Part shown: positions 5,955 through 13,493 of the stretch, piece by piece
Position numbering within the stretch: the first letter of the stretch is position 1
How the letters are laid out: the number at the start of each line of letters is the position of its first letter
DNA from: DAOTYX01 sp034434635
Lineage (GTDB): Bacteria; Chloroflexota; Anaerolineae; B4-G1; DUEL01
Assembly (NCBI GenBank): GCA_034434635.1
Contig: DAOTYX010000099.1
Span: forward strand, 1 to 20,125
Direction of reading: 5' to 3'
Length of the DNA stretch: 20,125 bases
Notes under the pieces: generated by a model
What the model saw: the letters and a program-made list of their open reading frames with translations, nothing else
Databases searched by the model: none
What the model was told of the DNA's origin: nothing
Made by a program: the position numbers and the translations under genes

Positions 5955-7877
5955 CTACTCCTCGCGGAAGCGGCGCAACGTCTCCAGGTACGAGTCGGGC
6001 AGGCCGATGTCGTACCGTTGCCCCTCGACGATCAACCCCAGGAAGCCATCCTCCTGTCGCAGACGGTCCAGCGCTGAAGTGAGTTGAAACTCCCCCCGCT
6101 CGCGCACGTTGTTGGCGATGTGCTCTTCCAGGTAGTCGAAGATCTGCGGCTTGATGACGTACTGACCGAAGACGGTCAGGTACTCCCCATCAGGCAGGCC
6201 GGGCACACGCAGATTCGTGCGCGCCATGTCCACCGTTGGCTTCTCGGCCAGTTCGGTGATGTTCAGCACCTGGCCGTCCTCGCTCCACACCCCCGTGACC
6301 GTGCCGAAGTTGCCGATCTGCTCCTCCGGCGTGCGCCGCAGGCCCAACACGCTGACGCCGTACTGGGCGTAGGCCTCCAGCAACTGCTGGGCGCAGGAGC
6401 GGGTGCCGCAGGAACGGTAGATGTGGTCGCCCAGCATCAGCAGGAATGGCTCGTTGCCCACCGCCTCGCGCGCGCAGTAGACGGCATGGCCGAAGCCCTC
6501 CTGCGCCGTCTGGATGACGAACGAGACCCGCCGCCCGATCTCCAGGATGCGTCGGGAGTACTCCTGGAAGTGGCGCGGCAGTTTGTTGTAGTTCTCGATG
6601 GAAACCTGCACGTTGAAGAAGGAGCGGAAGTCCTCCAGGTCTTCCTGCTGGACGATGATGATCACCTCTTCGATGCCTGCTTCCAGCGCTTCCTCGACGA
6701 TCAGCAGGATCGCCGGTTTGGCGATCCCGTCCCGGTCCACGATGGGGAACAACTCCTTCTTGGTCGCCTTACTGGCCGGGAAGAGGCGCGTGCCGAAACC
6801 CGCGGCGGGGATGACCGCTTTGCGCACCTGTGGACCGGTGCGCAGGGTCAGTTTCAGGCAGGCCATTCCCAGGTCGCGCTCGATGATCTCCACGACCGCC
6901 TGCTGGTCGGCGGCGCTGCGGGCCACGAACTGGGCGGTGCCGTCTCCCTGTGACCCCACCCCCTTGCCGCCCCAGATGTGTGGCTTGAGTGGGGCGTAGT
7001 TGAGCACCCGATGCAGGATGGGGGCGGTCAATTCCTCGGGGCAGGCGGGCACGGCGTAGCGGTCAAAGAAGGCCTGCGCCTCGGTCATCAGCGCGCCCAG
7101 CCGCTCCGCATCCCCCTCCTGGAGCGCCTCCACCGCCTGATGGACGATGCGGCGGTTGATCGGCCCCAGCAGCTCCTGTACCCCCCGTTCGATCTCGTTC
7201 TTGGCCAGCGGGTAGCAGCGGTTCAGCCGGTTGAGGATCTCCAGGGTATCCTTCTGTGCCTGCAGGTCCACGATCACGAAGTACAGGTCCTTTTTGACCC
7301 GCAGTTCGGTCGTCTCCAGCCGGTCGCCGTCGAAGGTCATCAACACCGGACGGTTGCCAAAGGCGCACCCCTGGTCCATGCGCCCGCAGCGGGAGGGGGT
7401 GGTGATCTCCCCCTGGTAGGCCAGTTCCATCTCGCCGCGGACAGTGAGTTTGAGGTCGTAGACGCGGTTGAAGGCTCGCGCGGTGAGCACACAGATGGCG
7501 GCGCTGGAAGAAAGCCCTTTCTTGATCGGCAGGTCGGTGTGGGTGTTATGGATGGTCAGGCCGCGCACGCGGTAGTGAGTCATCACCTGGTAAGCGACGC
7601 CGGCGATGTAACTCCAGAAGCCGCCGCTGCGGGCTTCTTCCAACAGCGCCTTTGGCTCCATGGGGATCTCGTAGGGCCCGATCTGCTGGCCGTCGGGCGT
7701 GGTCGAGGTGAGCACCAGCGCGGTGGGGTGAGGTTCGACCTCGGCGGTGATGCCCTGATCGGTGCCACAGATGAGGGTGTACCCCTCGACGATGTCGGCG
7801 TTGAGGCGGCGGTACCCGCCGGCCCAGTCGGAGTGCTCGCCGAAAAGACAGATGCGCCCGGGGACAAAGAGTTTCAT
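5955..7877 (-). CDS. Bifunctional GHMP sugar kinase / GalU-like nucleotidyltransferase fusion
   Basis: A 640-residue fusion with no frame break. The N-terminal GHMP kinase (about 1-345) has the galactokinase-like motif PGRICLFGEHSDWAGG (6-21), the ATP-binding motif PIKKGLSSSAA (117-127) and the C-terminal glycine motif WGGKGVGSQGDG (302-313). The nucleotidyltransferase (about 352-640) has KAVIPAAGFGTRLFP (353-367), KKELFP (373-378), GDH (483-485) and EKP (545-547), as in GalU-type UTP:glucose-1-P uridylyltransferases. By family knowledge the first half makes a sugar-1-phosphate and the second couples it to an NTP, giving an NDP-sugar in the cytoplasm. FKP/FKGP fucose enzymes do this in the reverse domain order with a different pyrophosphorylase. 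GGAGGG lies 5 bases before the ATG. The sugar is undetermined (galactose, a uronic acid or another are possible). Confidence 0.88.
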   Translation of the reverse strand: MKLFVPGRICLFGEHSDWAGGYRRLNADIVEGYTLICGTDQGITAEVEPHPTALVLTSTTPDGQQIGPYEIPMEPKALLEEARSGGFWSYIAGVAYQVMTHYRVRGLTIHNTHTDLPIKKGLSSSAAICVLTARAFNRVYDLKLTVRGEMELAYQGEITTPSRCGRMDQGCAFGNRPVLMTFDGDRLETTELRVKKDLYFVIVDLQAQKDTLEILNRLNRCYPLAKNEIERGVQELLGPINRRIVHQAVEALQEGDAERLGALMTEAQAFFDRYAVPACPEELTAPILHRVLNYAPLKPHIWGGKGVGSQGDGTAQFVARSAADQQAVVEIIERDLGMACLKLTLRTGPQVRKAVIPAAGFGTRLFPASKATKKELFPIVDRDGIAKPAILLIVEEALEAGIEEVIIIVQQEDLEDFRSFFNVQVSIENYNKLPRHFQEYSRRILEIGRRVSFVIQTAQEGFGHAVYCAREAVGNEPFLLMLGDHIYRSCGTRSCAQQLLEAYAQYGVSVLGLRRTPEEQIGNFGTVTGVWSEDGQVLNITELAEKPTVDMARTNLRVPGLPDGEYLTVFGQYVIKPQIFDYLEEHIANNVRERGEFQLTSALDRLRQEDGFLGLIVEGQRYDIGLPDSYLETLRRFREE

Positions 7878-7975
7878 CGAGACCCTCCGTATCGGGAATC
7901 CACAGTAACTGCCCTCCTGTACTCTCCGATGGTCTTCCCTTATCGTGTTTGCGCCCGAAACGGCCGAAGAGGGCC

Positions 7976-8031
7976 AGCGGATTCGTCTACAGAAATCCGC
8001 CGAATCTGCTCAATCTGCTGACCGATTCCTC
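7976..8031 (+). repeat. Dispersed intergenic repeat, copy A
   Basis: It aligns with 3025-3082 in inverted orientation (about 42 of 58 columns identical by eye). It contains GCGGATT ... AATCCGC and two successive copies of CAATCTGC/GAATCTGC-like units. It is non-coding and lies upstream of the fusion gene. Confidence 0.6.
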
Positions 8032-8221
8032 GTTTTCGGCACTCTGAACCAGGAACAACACACAAGGGGGAGACTGCCTACCCTCCCGCAGGTCAGAAAT
8101 GGCGCGGAGATTGCGCTCAAACCCACAAGAGGGCAGACAGTTACAATCCACAAGGGAAAAGTGTACCAGAGATTTCGATTTCCCGCCAGAGTCACCCTGA
8201 TGTGGCAGCGTTGCGGGAGCG

Positions 8222-8230
8222 TGGTATAAT
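8222..8230 (+). promoter_or_regulatory. Extended -10 promoter (TGGTATAAT)
   Basis: TATAAT at 8225-8230 is preceded by TG one base upstream, the extended -10 form. No good -35 hexamer lies 16-18 bases upstream, which is usual for extended -10 promoters. Transcription would begin near 8237, ahead of the structured region and the sensor kinase. Confidence 0.6.
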
Positions 8231-8260
8231 ATTGACCGGGGGTAACTTCTCGGCCATCTG

Positions 8261-8392
8261 GCGCCTGGTGACTGAGGTCGCGGCTACGGATGGCAAAGTC
8301 CGCCTGCGCAGGCCGGCCAGGTCGCCCTATGGCGACCTGGCACAGGTGGGCACGGCTTCAGCGGCCAGCCTGAGCAGTTACGACGGGGGTGC
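8261..8392 (+). ncRNA. Candidate structured RNA (rod-like fold) after an extended -10 promoter
   Basis: The sequence can fold into a single long rod. Stems are 8261-8265/8388-8392, 8268-8274/8375-8381 extended by 8275-8277/8369-8371, 8282-8285/8363-8366, 8298-8306/8343-8351, and a perfect 11-base-pair terminal hairpin 8316-8326/8331-8341 (GCCAGGTCGCC, loop CTAT). A central internal loop lies at about 8288-8297/8352-8360. The rod-with-central-loop plan recalls 6S RNA, but no sequence consensus is recognised. It could equally be a 5' leader element of the downstream kinase. GC-rich sequence folds easily, so only the terminal hairpin is strongly supported. Confidence 0.35.
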
Positions 8393-8434
8393 TCTTCAGC
8401 GACGGGCGTGGCTCACGCTCGACCGCTGATGGCA

Positions 8435-8486
8435 GACCACCGACTGTATGCTGGGGATGGTGGTCTCTCATCAGTAGTCGGTGGTC
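8435..8486 (+). repeat. Inverted repeat with GGTGGTC arms upstream of the sensor kinase
   Basis: GACCACCGACT (8435-8445) and AGTCGGTGGTC (8476-8486) are perfect 11-base complements with a 30-base spacer that itself contains GGTGGTC. The right arm ends 12 bases before the kinase start. The arms belong to the same GGTC-rich family as the hairpin at 5820-5895 and the motif near 17786-17815. Confidence 0.6.
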
Positions 8487-8498
8487 AGGAAGGGGTAA

Positions 8499-10610
8499 GT
8501 GTCTCCACGGGTGAGCAGTTACCGTCTGGTGCGCGTCTTCCTTCTGGCGCTCGCCTACCTCCTGGCATGCATGGCGCTCGACCAGGTATCGCTGTTGTTT
8601 GAGGTGCCGCCGCGTGCTGGCCCGTGGTTTGTCCTCTCGCCCAGCCTGGGGTTGGCGCTGTTACTGGCCAGCAGCCTGTGGTACGCTCCCCTGGTGTTCG
8701 TAGCCAAGGTGCTCAACGGCCTGTGGCTGCTCCCTCGCCCCCTGCCGCCAGCGCTCATCCTGCTCACAGCATTGCTGGATACGGGGGTCTACACTGCCGC
8801 CGCTGCTATCCTGCGCCGTGGTCTGGGCTTCGATCCGCGGCTGCGGCGGCTGCGCGACACGCTGGGGTTGGTGGCAGCCCTGTTGGTCACCCCGTTCGTC
8901 GCCGCGACGCTGGACGAGGCGCTTCTGGCCTGGGCCGGGTTCCTCCAATGGCCACAGTACATCTTCACTGTGCTCAGTAGATGGGTGGAAAGCGCCATCG
9001 GCCTGACGGTTCTGACCCCCTTCTTGCTGCTCCACGTGGCGCCGTGGGGCCGGGCAGTGGTAGAGCGGGTGTTGCGATGGGCCCTCTTCCCCCCGCGGGT
9101 GGCGGAAACCCGACAACGCCTGAATCGCCGTCGTCTGGCAAAGGGCCTGTTTGAGGTCGCCGGCAGCGCAGCGGTGATCTGGGGGGCATTCGGCTCGCCG
9201 CTCAGTTACCACGTGCAACTCTCCCCCCTCACTTTTCTGCCGATCATTGCCGTCGCCCTGGCCCGTGGGTTGTCGGGGGGGGTAGTGGCCGTGTTCGGCA
9301 TCAGCTTCGGGGTGGCGCTGGCGGCGCGCCTCTTCGGCCTGCACACCGGCACGGTGGCTGACCTGCAGGCCTCCATACTGACCCAGGCGCTGGCCGGCCT
9401 GCTCCTGGGCGCGGTGGTCACCGACTGGCGACGGACAGAGGATATGCTGTTAGAGAGCGGACGTCGCCTGGCGCTGCTGGACCGCGCCGGCCAGACCTTC
9501 AGGTCCACCCTGGACCTGGACCAGGTGCTCTTCACGGTGTTGGATGAAGTGCGCCATCTGCTCGGCGTGGTCGCCTGCTCTATCTGGCTGGTAGACCCGA
9601 AGACCGGCGACCTGATCTGCCAGCAGGCTACCGGTCCGCAAGGTGATGTCGTGCGTAACTGGCGGCTGAGATCGGGCGAAGGCCTGGCCGGGTGGGCGAC
9701 GCGTACCGGGCAGAGCCTGATCGTGGGGGATGCCCAGGCGGACCCCCGGCACTACCGGCAGGTTGATCAGAGCACCGGCCTGCCCCTGCGCTCCATCCTC
9801 ACCGTCCCCCTGCGTACGAAGCGGGGGGTGATCGGCGTTCTGCAGGCGGTGGACACCGTCGCCGACCGCTTCACCGTACAGGACCTGGCGCTGTTGGAAC
9901 CGCTGGCAACAAGCGCCGCGGCGTCCATCGAGAACGCGCGCCTCTATGAGCAGGCGCAGCGGGACGCGGAGGCCAAGTCCATCCTGCTCAGCGAGGTCAA
10001 CCACCGCGTCAAGAACATCCTCTCGGCCATCGTCGGCCTGCTCTACGCCGAGCAGCGCCGGTTGGGGGCGGAAGGGCGGAAGGCGGAGCAGGCGCTGCTG
10101 CGCGGCCTGGTCAACCGGGTGCGGAGCTTGGCGGCCGTGCATGACCTGCTCTCGATGACCGAATGGGCGCCGGTGTTGCTGAGCGAACTGGTCACGCAGG
10201 TCATCCAGTCCACCCTGGAGGCGGTCGCCCCTGAGCGGCAGGTGGTGGTGGAGGTGACCCCTTCGTCGGTGCGGGTGACCGCTGAGCAGGCGCATAACCT
10301 GGCGCTGGTCGTCAACGAACTGATGAGCAACACGGTCCGCCACGTCCTGGGGGAGCGCGAAACAGCGCAGGTCTCCGTCAACATCAGCGAGGAGGACGGG
10401 ATGGTGGCGCTGCAGTTCCGCGACGATGGCCCCGGCTACCCGGAGTCGGTCCTGCAGCAGGAGCAGCAGGATACCGGGCTGGATCTGGTGCGCAACCTTG
10501 TCTGCCGTAACCTGCGGGGGCGATTGTGGCTCCGCAATGACTCAGGCGCAGTGGCGGAGATTCGCTTCCGCGCGCTGGGCCAGGAGAGAGGAGAGACAGG
10601 TGGTGAATGA
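8499..10610 (+). CDS. Membrane sensor histidine kinase: MASE1-GAF-HisKA_2-HATPase
   Basis: A 703-residue protein. Residues 10-310 hold about eight hydrophobic segments and match the MASE1 integral-membrane sensor type (GPWFVLSPSLGLALLLASSL, WVESAIGLTVLTPFLLLH). A GAF domain follows (about 335-485, GQTFRSTLDLDQVL to AAASIENARLYEQA). The phosphoacceptor H502 is in LSEVNHRVKNILSAIVGLL, the HisKA_2 pattern. The ATPase has N-box NELMSNTVRH (606-615) and G1 DDGPGYP (642-648). This is a complete kinase; the ligand is unknown. GTG at 8499 is used, with AGGA 8 bases upstream plus an adjoining GGGG. The end overlaps the next kinase start by 11 bases, so the two are translationally coupled and probably signal together. 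Confidence 0.88.
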   Translation: MSPRVSSYRLVRVFLLALAYLLACMALDQVSLLFEVPPRAGPWFVLSPSLGLALLLASSLWYAPLVFVAKVLNGLWLLPRPLPPALILLTALLDTGVYTAAAAILRRGLGFDPRLRRLRDTLGLVAALLVTPFVAATLDEALLAWAGFLQWPQYIFTVLSRWVESAIGLTVLTPFLLLHVAPWGRAVVERVLRWALFPPRVAETRQRLNRRRLAKGLFEVAGSAAVIWGAFGSPLSYHVQLSPLTFLPIIAVALARGLSGGVVAVFGISFGVALAARLFGLHTGTVADLQASILTQALAGLLLGAVVTDWRRTEDMLLESGRRLALLDRAGQTFRSTLDLDQVLFTVLDEVRHLLGVVACSIWLVDPKTGDLICQQATGPQGDVVRNWRLRSGEGLAGWATRTGQSLIVGDAQADPRHYRQVDQSTGLPLRSILTVPLRTKRGVIGVLQAVDTVADRFTVQDLALLEPLATSAAASIENARLYEQAQRDAEAKSILLSEVNHRVKNILSAIVGLLYAEQRRLGAEGRKAEQALLRGLVNRVRSLAAVHDLLSMTEWAPVLLSELVTQVIQSTLEAVAPERQVVVEVTPSSVRVTAEQAHNLALVVNELMSNTVRHVLGERETAQVSVNISEEDGMVALQFRDDGPGYPESVLQQEQQDTGLDLVRNLVCRNLRGRLWLRNDSGAVAEIRFRALGQERGETGGE

Positions 10611-11697
10611 GCGTCGGATACGAGCCTTGATCGTCGAGGACGACTATCTGGTCAGTGAGATGGTACGTGGCCTGCTGGAGGAGTGTGGGTACACGGTTCT
10701 CGGCCTGGCGGTGAACGGGTCCGAGGCAGTGGAGATGACCGCCACACTCAAGCCGGACGTGGTCTTGATGGACATCCGCATGCCGGATATGGACGGCATA
10801 GAGGCGGCTCGCCGTATCCGTCAGCGTTGTCCCACGCCGGTGGTGATCCTCTCGGCCTATGAGACGCCGGAACTGTTGCGCGAGGCCAGCGCCGCCGGTG
10901 TGGGCGCCTATCTGGTCAAGCCACCCAACGCGCAGGCCATAGACCGCGCGGTCACGATCGCCATGGCGCGCTTCCGAGACCTCCAGGAGTTACACGCCCT
11001 GAACGAGGACCTGCGCGCGCGCAACGAGGAACTGGACGCCTTTGCCTACATCGTGGCCCACGACCTGCAGAACCCGCTGTCGCTGGTGATCGGCTTCGCC
11101 GAGGCGGTGCGTAAGTACTATCAGACGATGTCGGTGCAGGAGATCGAGGAGTGCCTGCGCACGATCGAGCAGACCGGTCACAAGATGAGCGAGACGATTG
11201 ACAAACTGCTGCTGATGGCGCGGGCTCGCACGGCGGACATCGAGATGAAGCCGCTGGACATGGGGAAAATCGTTGCGGGGGTCCAGCAACGCCTGGCGCA
11301 CCTCATTGAGCAGCACCAGGCTACTCTTTACCTGCCGAAGACCTGGCCTGCGGCGTTGGGACAGGAGTTATTGGTGGAGGAGGTGTGGCTGAACTACCTC
11401 GGCAACGCCCTCAAGTACGCCAATCAGCCGCCGAACATCGCCCTGGGAGGGGAGAAGCAGGCCGACGGTCAGGTCTGCTTCTGGGTGCGGGACAACGGTC
11501 CCGGTATCCCGCCAGACAGACAGGAGGATCTCTTCAAGCCGTTCACGCGCCTGGGGCAAGGGGGCGGCAAGGGGTATGGATTAGGACTGGCGATCGTTCA
11601 ACGTTTCGTCGCGCGGATGGGCGGCAGGGTGAGCGTGGAGAGCGAGGTGGGGCGAGGCAGCACCTTCAAGTTCACGCTGCCGGCGGCAGATCGTTGA
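10600..11697 (+). CDS. Receiver-histidine kinase hybrid (REC-HisKA-HATPase)
   Basis: A 365-residue cytoplasmic protein. The N-terminal receiver (about 7-122) has acidic E13-D14-D15, phosphoacceptor D58 in VVLMDIRMPDMDG and K107 in YLVKPP. A coiled linker (124-146, LQELHALNEDLRARNEEL) leads to HisKA with H154 in VAHDLQNPL, then a HATPase with N-box LNYLGNALKYA, G1 RDNGPGIP and G2 GYGLGLAIV. No membrane segment or separate sensor is present, so input probably comes by phosphotransfer to D58, most simply from the upstream kinase. GTG 10600 has AGGAG 6 bases upstream; GTG 10603 is an alternative. It overlaps the upstream gene by 11 bases and the convergent receiver gene by 26 bases. Confidence 0.87.
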   Translation: MVNERRIRALIVEDDYLVSEMVRGLLEECGYTVLGLAVNGSEAVEMTATLKPDVVLMDIRMPDMDGIEAARRIRQRCPTPVVILSAYETPELLREASAAGVGAYLVKPPNAQAIDRAVTIAMARFRDLQELHALNEDLRARNEELDAFAYIVAHDLQNPLSLVIGFAEAVRKYYQTMSVQEIEECLRTIEQTGHKMSETIDKLLLMARARTADIEMKPLDMGKIVAGVQQRLAHLIEQHQATLYLPKTWPAALGQELLVEEVWLNYLGNALKYANQPPNIALGGEKQADGQVCFWVRDNGPGIPPDRQEDLFKPFTRLGQGGGKGYGLGLAIVQRFVARMGGRVSVESEVGRGSTFKFTLPAADR

Positions 11698-12073
11698 CCG
11701 TGGTCATCCCTAAGGCCTTGCGGACGCTCTGCACCAATTCGTGCATGTCGAAAGGCTTAGTGATGTAGCCGTTGACGTTGAAGGTGTTCAGGGCCGCCCG
11801 TCTCTCGGCCCGGTTTGCCTTGACGGTGATGATGATGACCGGGATGTCCTTCAGCGCCTCGTCGGTGCGCATCCTGCGATAGACCTCCCAGCCGTCCATG
11901 TCCGGTAGCATCAGGTCCAGGAGCACCAGGTCGGGGTGCATCTGCCGTACCATCAAGAGTCCGCTTCGTCCCCCCTCAGCGCCGATCAGTTCGAAGCCAT
12001 GGCGGCTGAGGATGAGGCGGACCAGGTTGATGATCTCTGGGTCATCCTCGATATAGACCACCCGTTTCTTCAT
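11672..12073 (-). CDS. Single-domain response regulator (CheY-like receiver)
   Basis: A 133-residue receiver with no output domain. Acidic pocket E9-D10-D11, phosphoacceptor D53 in LVLLDLMLPDMDG, T83 in VIIITVK and K106 in GYITKPF are all present, so it should accept phosphate. The ATG at 12073-12071 overlaps the stop of the upstream glycosyltransferase by one base (TGATG), implying coupled translation. The 3' end overlaps the convergent receiver-kinase by 26 bases. Partners could be either of the two kinases just downstream on the other strand. The output could be protein interaction or phosphate relay; this is inference. Confidence 0.88.
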   Translation of the reverse strand: MKKRVVYIEDDPEIINLVRLILSRHGFELIGAEGGRSGLLMVRQMHPDLVLLDLMLPDMDGWEVYRRMRTDEALKDIPVIIITVKANRAERRAALNTFNVNGYITKPFDMHELVQSVRKALGMTTVNDLPPAA

Positions 12074-13296
12074 CAGGTCTTACCGCTCTCGGCACATGAC
12101 GTGCCGTTGAGGTCCTGTATCACCTGCGCCTCGCGTTGGCTCAGCGTCTCCAGCACGCGCGTGATGACCCAGAACACAGCCAGTTGCAGCCCGACCAGCA
12201 GGAGCATCGCAGCGCCCAGCAGGTAGAGCCACAGCCGCTCGACGGGCCAGCCGCCCAGGGAGAGGGCCAGGCTGGTCGCGCCTGTGACCAAGCCAACCGC
12301 CATCGTCAATAACCCCATCCAGCCGAAATGTCGCTCGAGCGGACGTTCAAAGAGCGGACGCTTGAAGATGCCCTGGCGGATAGGGCGTTTATGGAACAGG
12401 GAGACCAGGTAGTTGAAAGTCACCCCCAGCGAGAAGAGGGTGACGCCGGAGATGGCGCTGAGGGCGGCGAGGAAGACCGAGACCACCCCCCATGCCCCCA
12501 GACGGGTGATGCCGGAGAGGCGCATGCCGATCACCACCGCCCCAATGAGCGCGGCGACCAGCCCCAGTCCCAGCCCGATCCCGCCCAGGATGCGCGCCGG
12601 GTTGTAGTTGAGCGCGGTCCAGATGATGGTGCGCAGGAAGCGCGTCCCGTCGCGCACCACGCTCAGTTTGGAGCGCCCCACCCGTTCGCGGTAGGGGATG
12701 GGCACCTCACGCCAGCGGATATCCTCGTGCAGCGCGCGGGTGCTCATCACCGGGGTGAAGTTGAGCCCGTCGGGGAGGGGATAAAGGCGAGGCAGCGCCT
12801 CGCGGCGGATGACGCGCATGCCGCTGGCACTGTCGCTGACGCGGTGGTTACCCAACAGGCTGACCAGGGTGGCGAAGGTAACGTTCCCGATGCGGCGGAT
12901 GAGCGGCATCTCGCTCTCTGCACCGGCCATGCGCGAACCGATCACCAGGTCGGCCTGCTCTTCCAGCGCCACCCGGCACAGGTCGGGGAAGTGCTCGGGG
13001 GGGTAGGTGCCGTCCGCATCCAGGAAGCCCAGCAGGTCGCCGCGGGCGTGGTGGAAGCCGGTCTTCAGCGCCGCTCCGTACCCCCGGTTGACCGGGTGGC
13101 GGATGAGCCGCACCTGGGGGTAGCGGCCGATGACGGCGCAGGTGCCATCGTGGGAGCCATCATCCACCACGATCAGTTCCAGGTCCTCGACGCCCACCTC
13201 CTGCAGTTGCGGGCGGATGGTCAACACACGCTCAATGATGCGCGCGATGCCCTCTTCTTCGTTATAGGCTGGGATCACCACAGACAAGACACTCAC
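12073..13296 (-). CDS. Membrane-anchored family 2 glycosyltransferase (DPM1/GtrB-like)
   Basis: A 407-residue protein with an N-terminal GT2 domain (about 1-225) and a C-terminal membrane part. GT-A motifs are VVIPAYNEEEGI (6-17), VVDDGSHDGT (43-52), NRGYGAALKTGF (70-81), the metal-binding DAD in FLDADGTYPPE (91-101) and DSASGMRVIRRE (154-165). Hydrophobic segments lie at about 236-257, 270-298, 327-347 and 354-378. This plan is found in polyprenyl-phosphate mannosyl/glucosyl transferases, which use an NDP-sugar to glycosylate a lipid carrier. The GTG start has GGAGG 4 bases upstream. It sits downstream of the heptose genes, so a role in the same surface glycan is likely but the sugar is unknown. 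Confidence 0.88.
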   Translation of the reverse strand: MSVLSVVIPAYNEEEGIARIIERVLTIRPQLQEVGVEDLELIVVDDGSHDGTCAVIGRYPQVRLIRHPVNRGYGAALKTGFHHARGDLLGFLDADGTYPPEHFPDLCRVALEEQADLVIGSRMAGAESEMPLIRRIGNVTFATLVSLLGNHRVSDSASGMRVIRREALPRLYPLPDGLNFTPVMSTRALHEDIRWREVPIPYRERVGRSKLSVVRDGTRFLRTIIWTALNYNPARILGGIGLGLGLVAALIGAVVIGMRLSGITRLGAWGVVSVFLAALSAISGVTLFSLGVTFNYLVSLFHKRPIRQGIFKRPLFERPLERHFGWMGLLTMAVGLVTGATSLALSLGGWPVERLWLYLLGAAMLLLVGLQLAVFWVITRVLETLSQREAQVIQDLNGTSCAESGKT

Positions 13297-13493
13297 GGCT
13301 CCTCCATACTATCCGTTCACAGTATCGCGGTGACTGGAAGTCACCCTTGTGGGGCTGCGGCTAATGGTCGGCCCGCGCCGCCCCTCACCCCGCCCCTGGC
13401 GGCCCCGCCGCCCCCCGAAGGGGTGAGGGTAATGCCGACGCCCGGCGCGAAGCGCCCAAAGAAGGCGATTTCAACAGCCCGGTCCGCAACTGC
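13297..13493. terminator. Gene-free spacer with strong nested hairpins between gmhB and the GT2 gene
   Basis: Two structures are visible. GGTGACT (13329-13335) pairs with AGTCACC (13339-13345) across a 3-base loop. CCCTCACCCC (13382-13391) pairs perfectly with GGGGTGAGGG (13420-13429), enclosing a second perfect hairpin GGCGGC/GCCGCC (13398-13403/13407-13412). Neither is followed by a clear T-run on the minus strand, so attenuation or RNA processing is as likely as full termination. The CCCTCACCCC type is often a dispersed repeat. Confidence 0.4.

Larger units (their letters stand above)
7878..8498. other. 620-base intergenic region between the divergent fusion gene and sensor kinase
   Basis: No convincing coding sequence is present; the open frames at 7945-8229 and 8202-8429 run through repeat and structured sequence and lack family resemblance. 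It holds the dispersed repeat copy A (7976-8031), an extended -10 promoter (8222-8230), a candidate structured RNA (8261-8392) and a repeat hairpin (8435-8486). Between 8032 and 8221 only unremarkable sequence is seen. Confidence 0.6.

Noticed and set aside
6978..8021. Plus-strand frame (347 codons) opposite the fusion gene
   Set aside because: It overlaps the clear GHMP kinase coding strand and continues into repeat sequence.
7945..8229. Plus-strand frame of 94 codons in the 620-base gap
   Set aside because: It starts in the dispersed repeat, has no Shine-Dalgarno site or family likeness, and ends at the extended -10 promoter.
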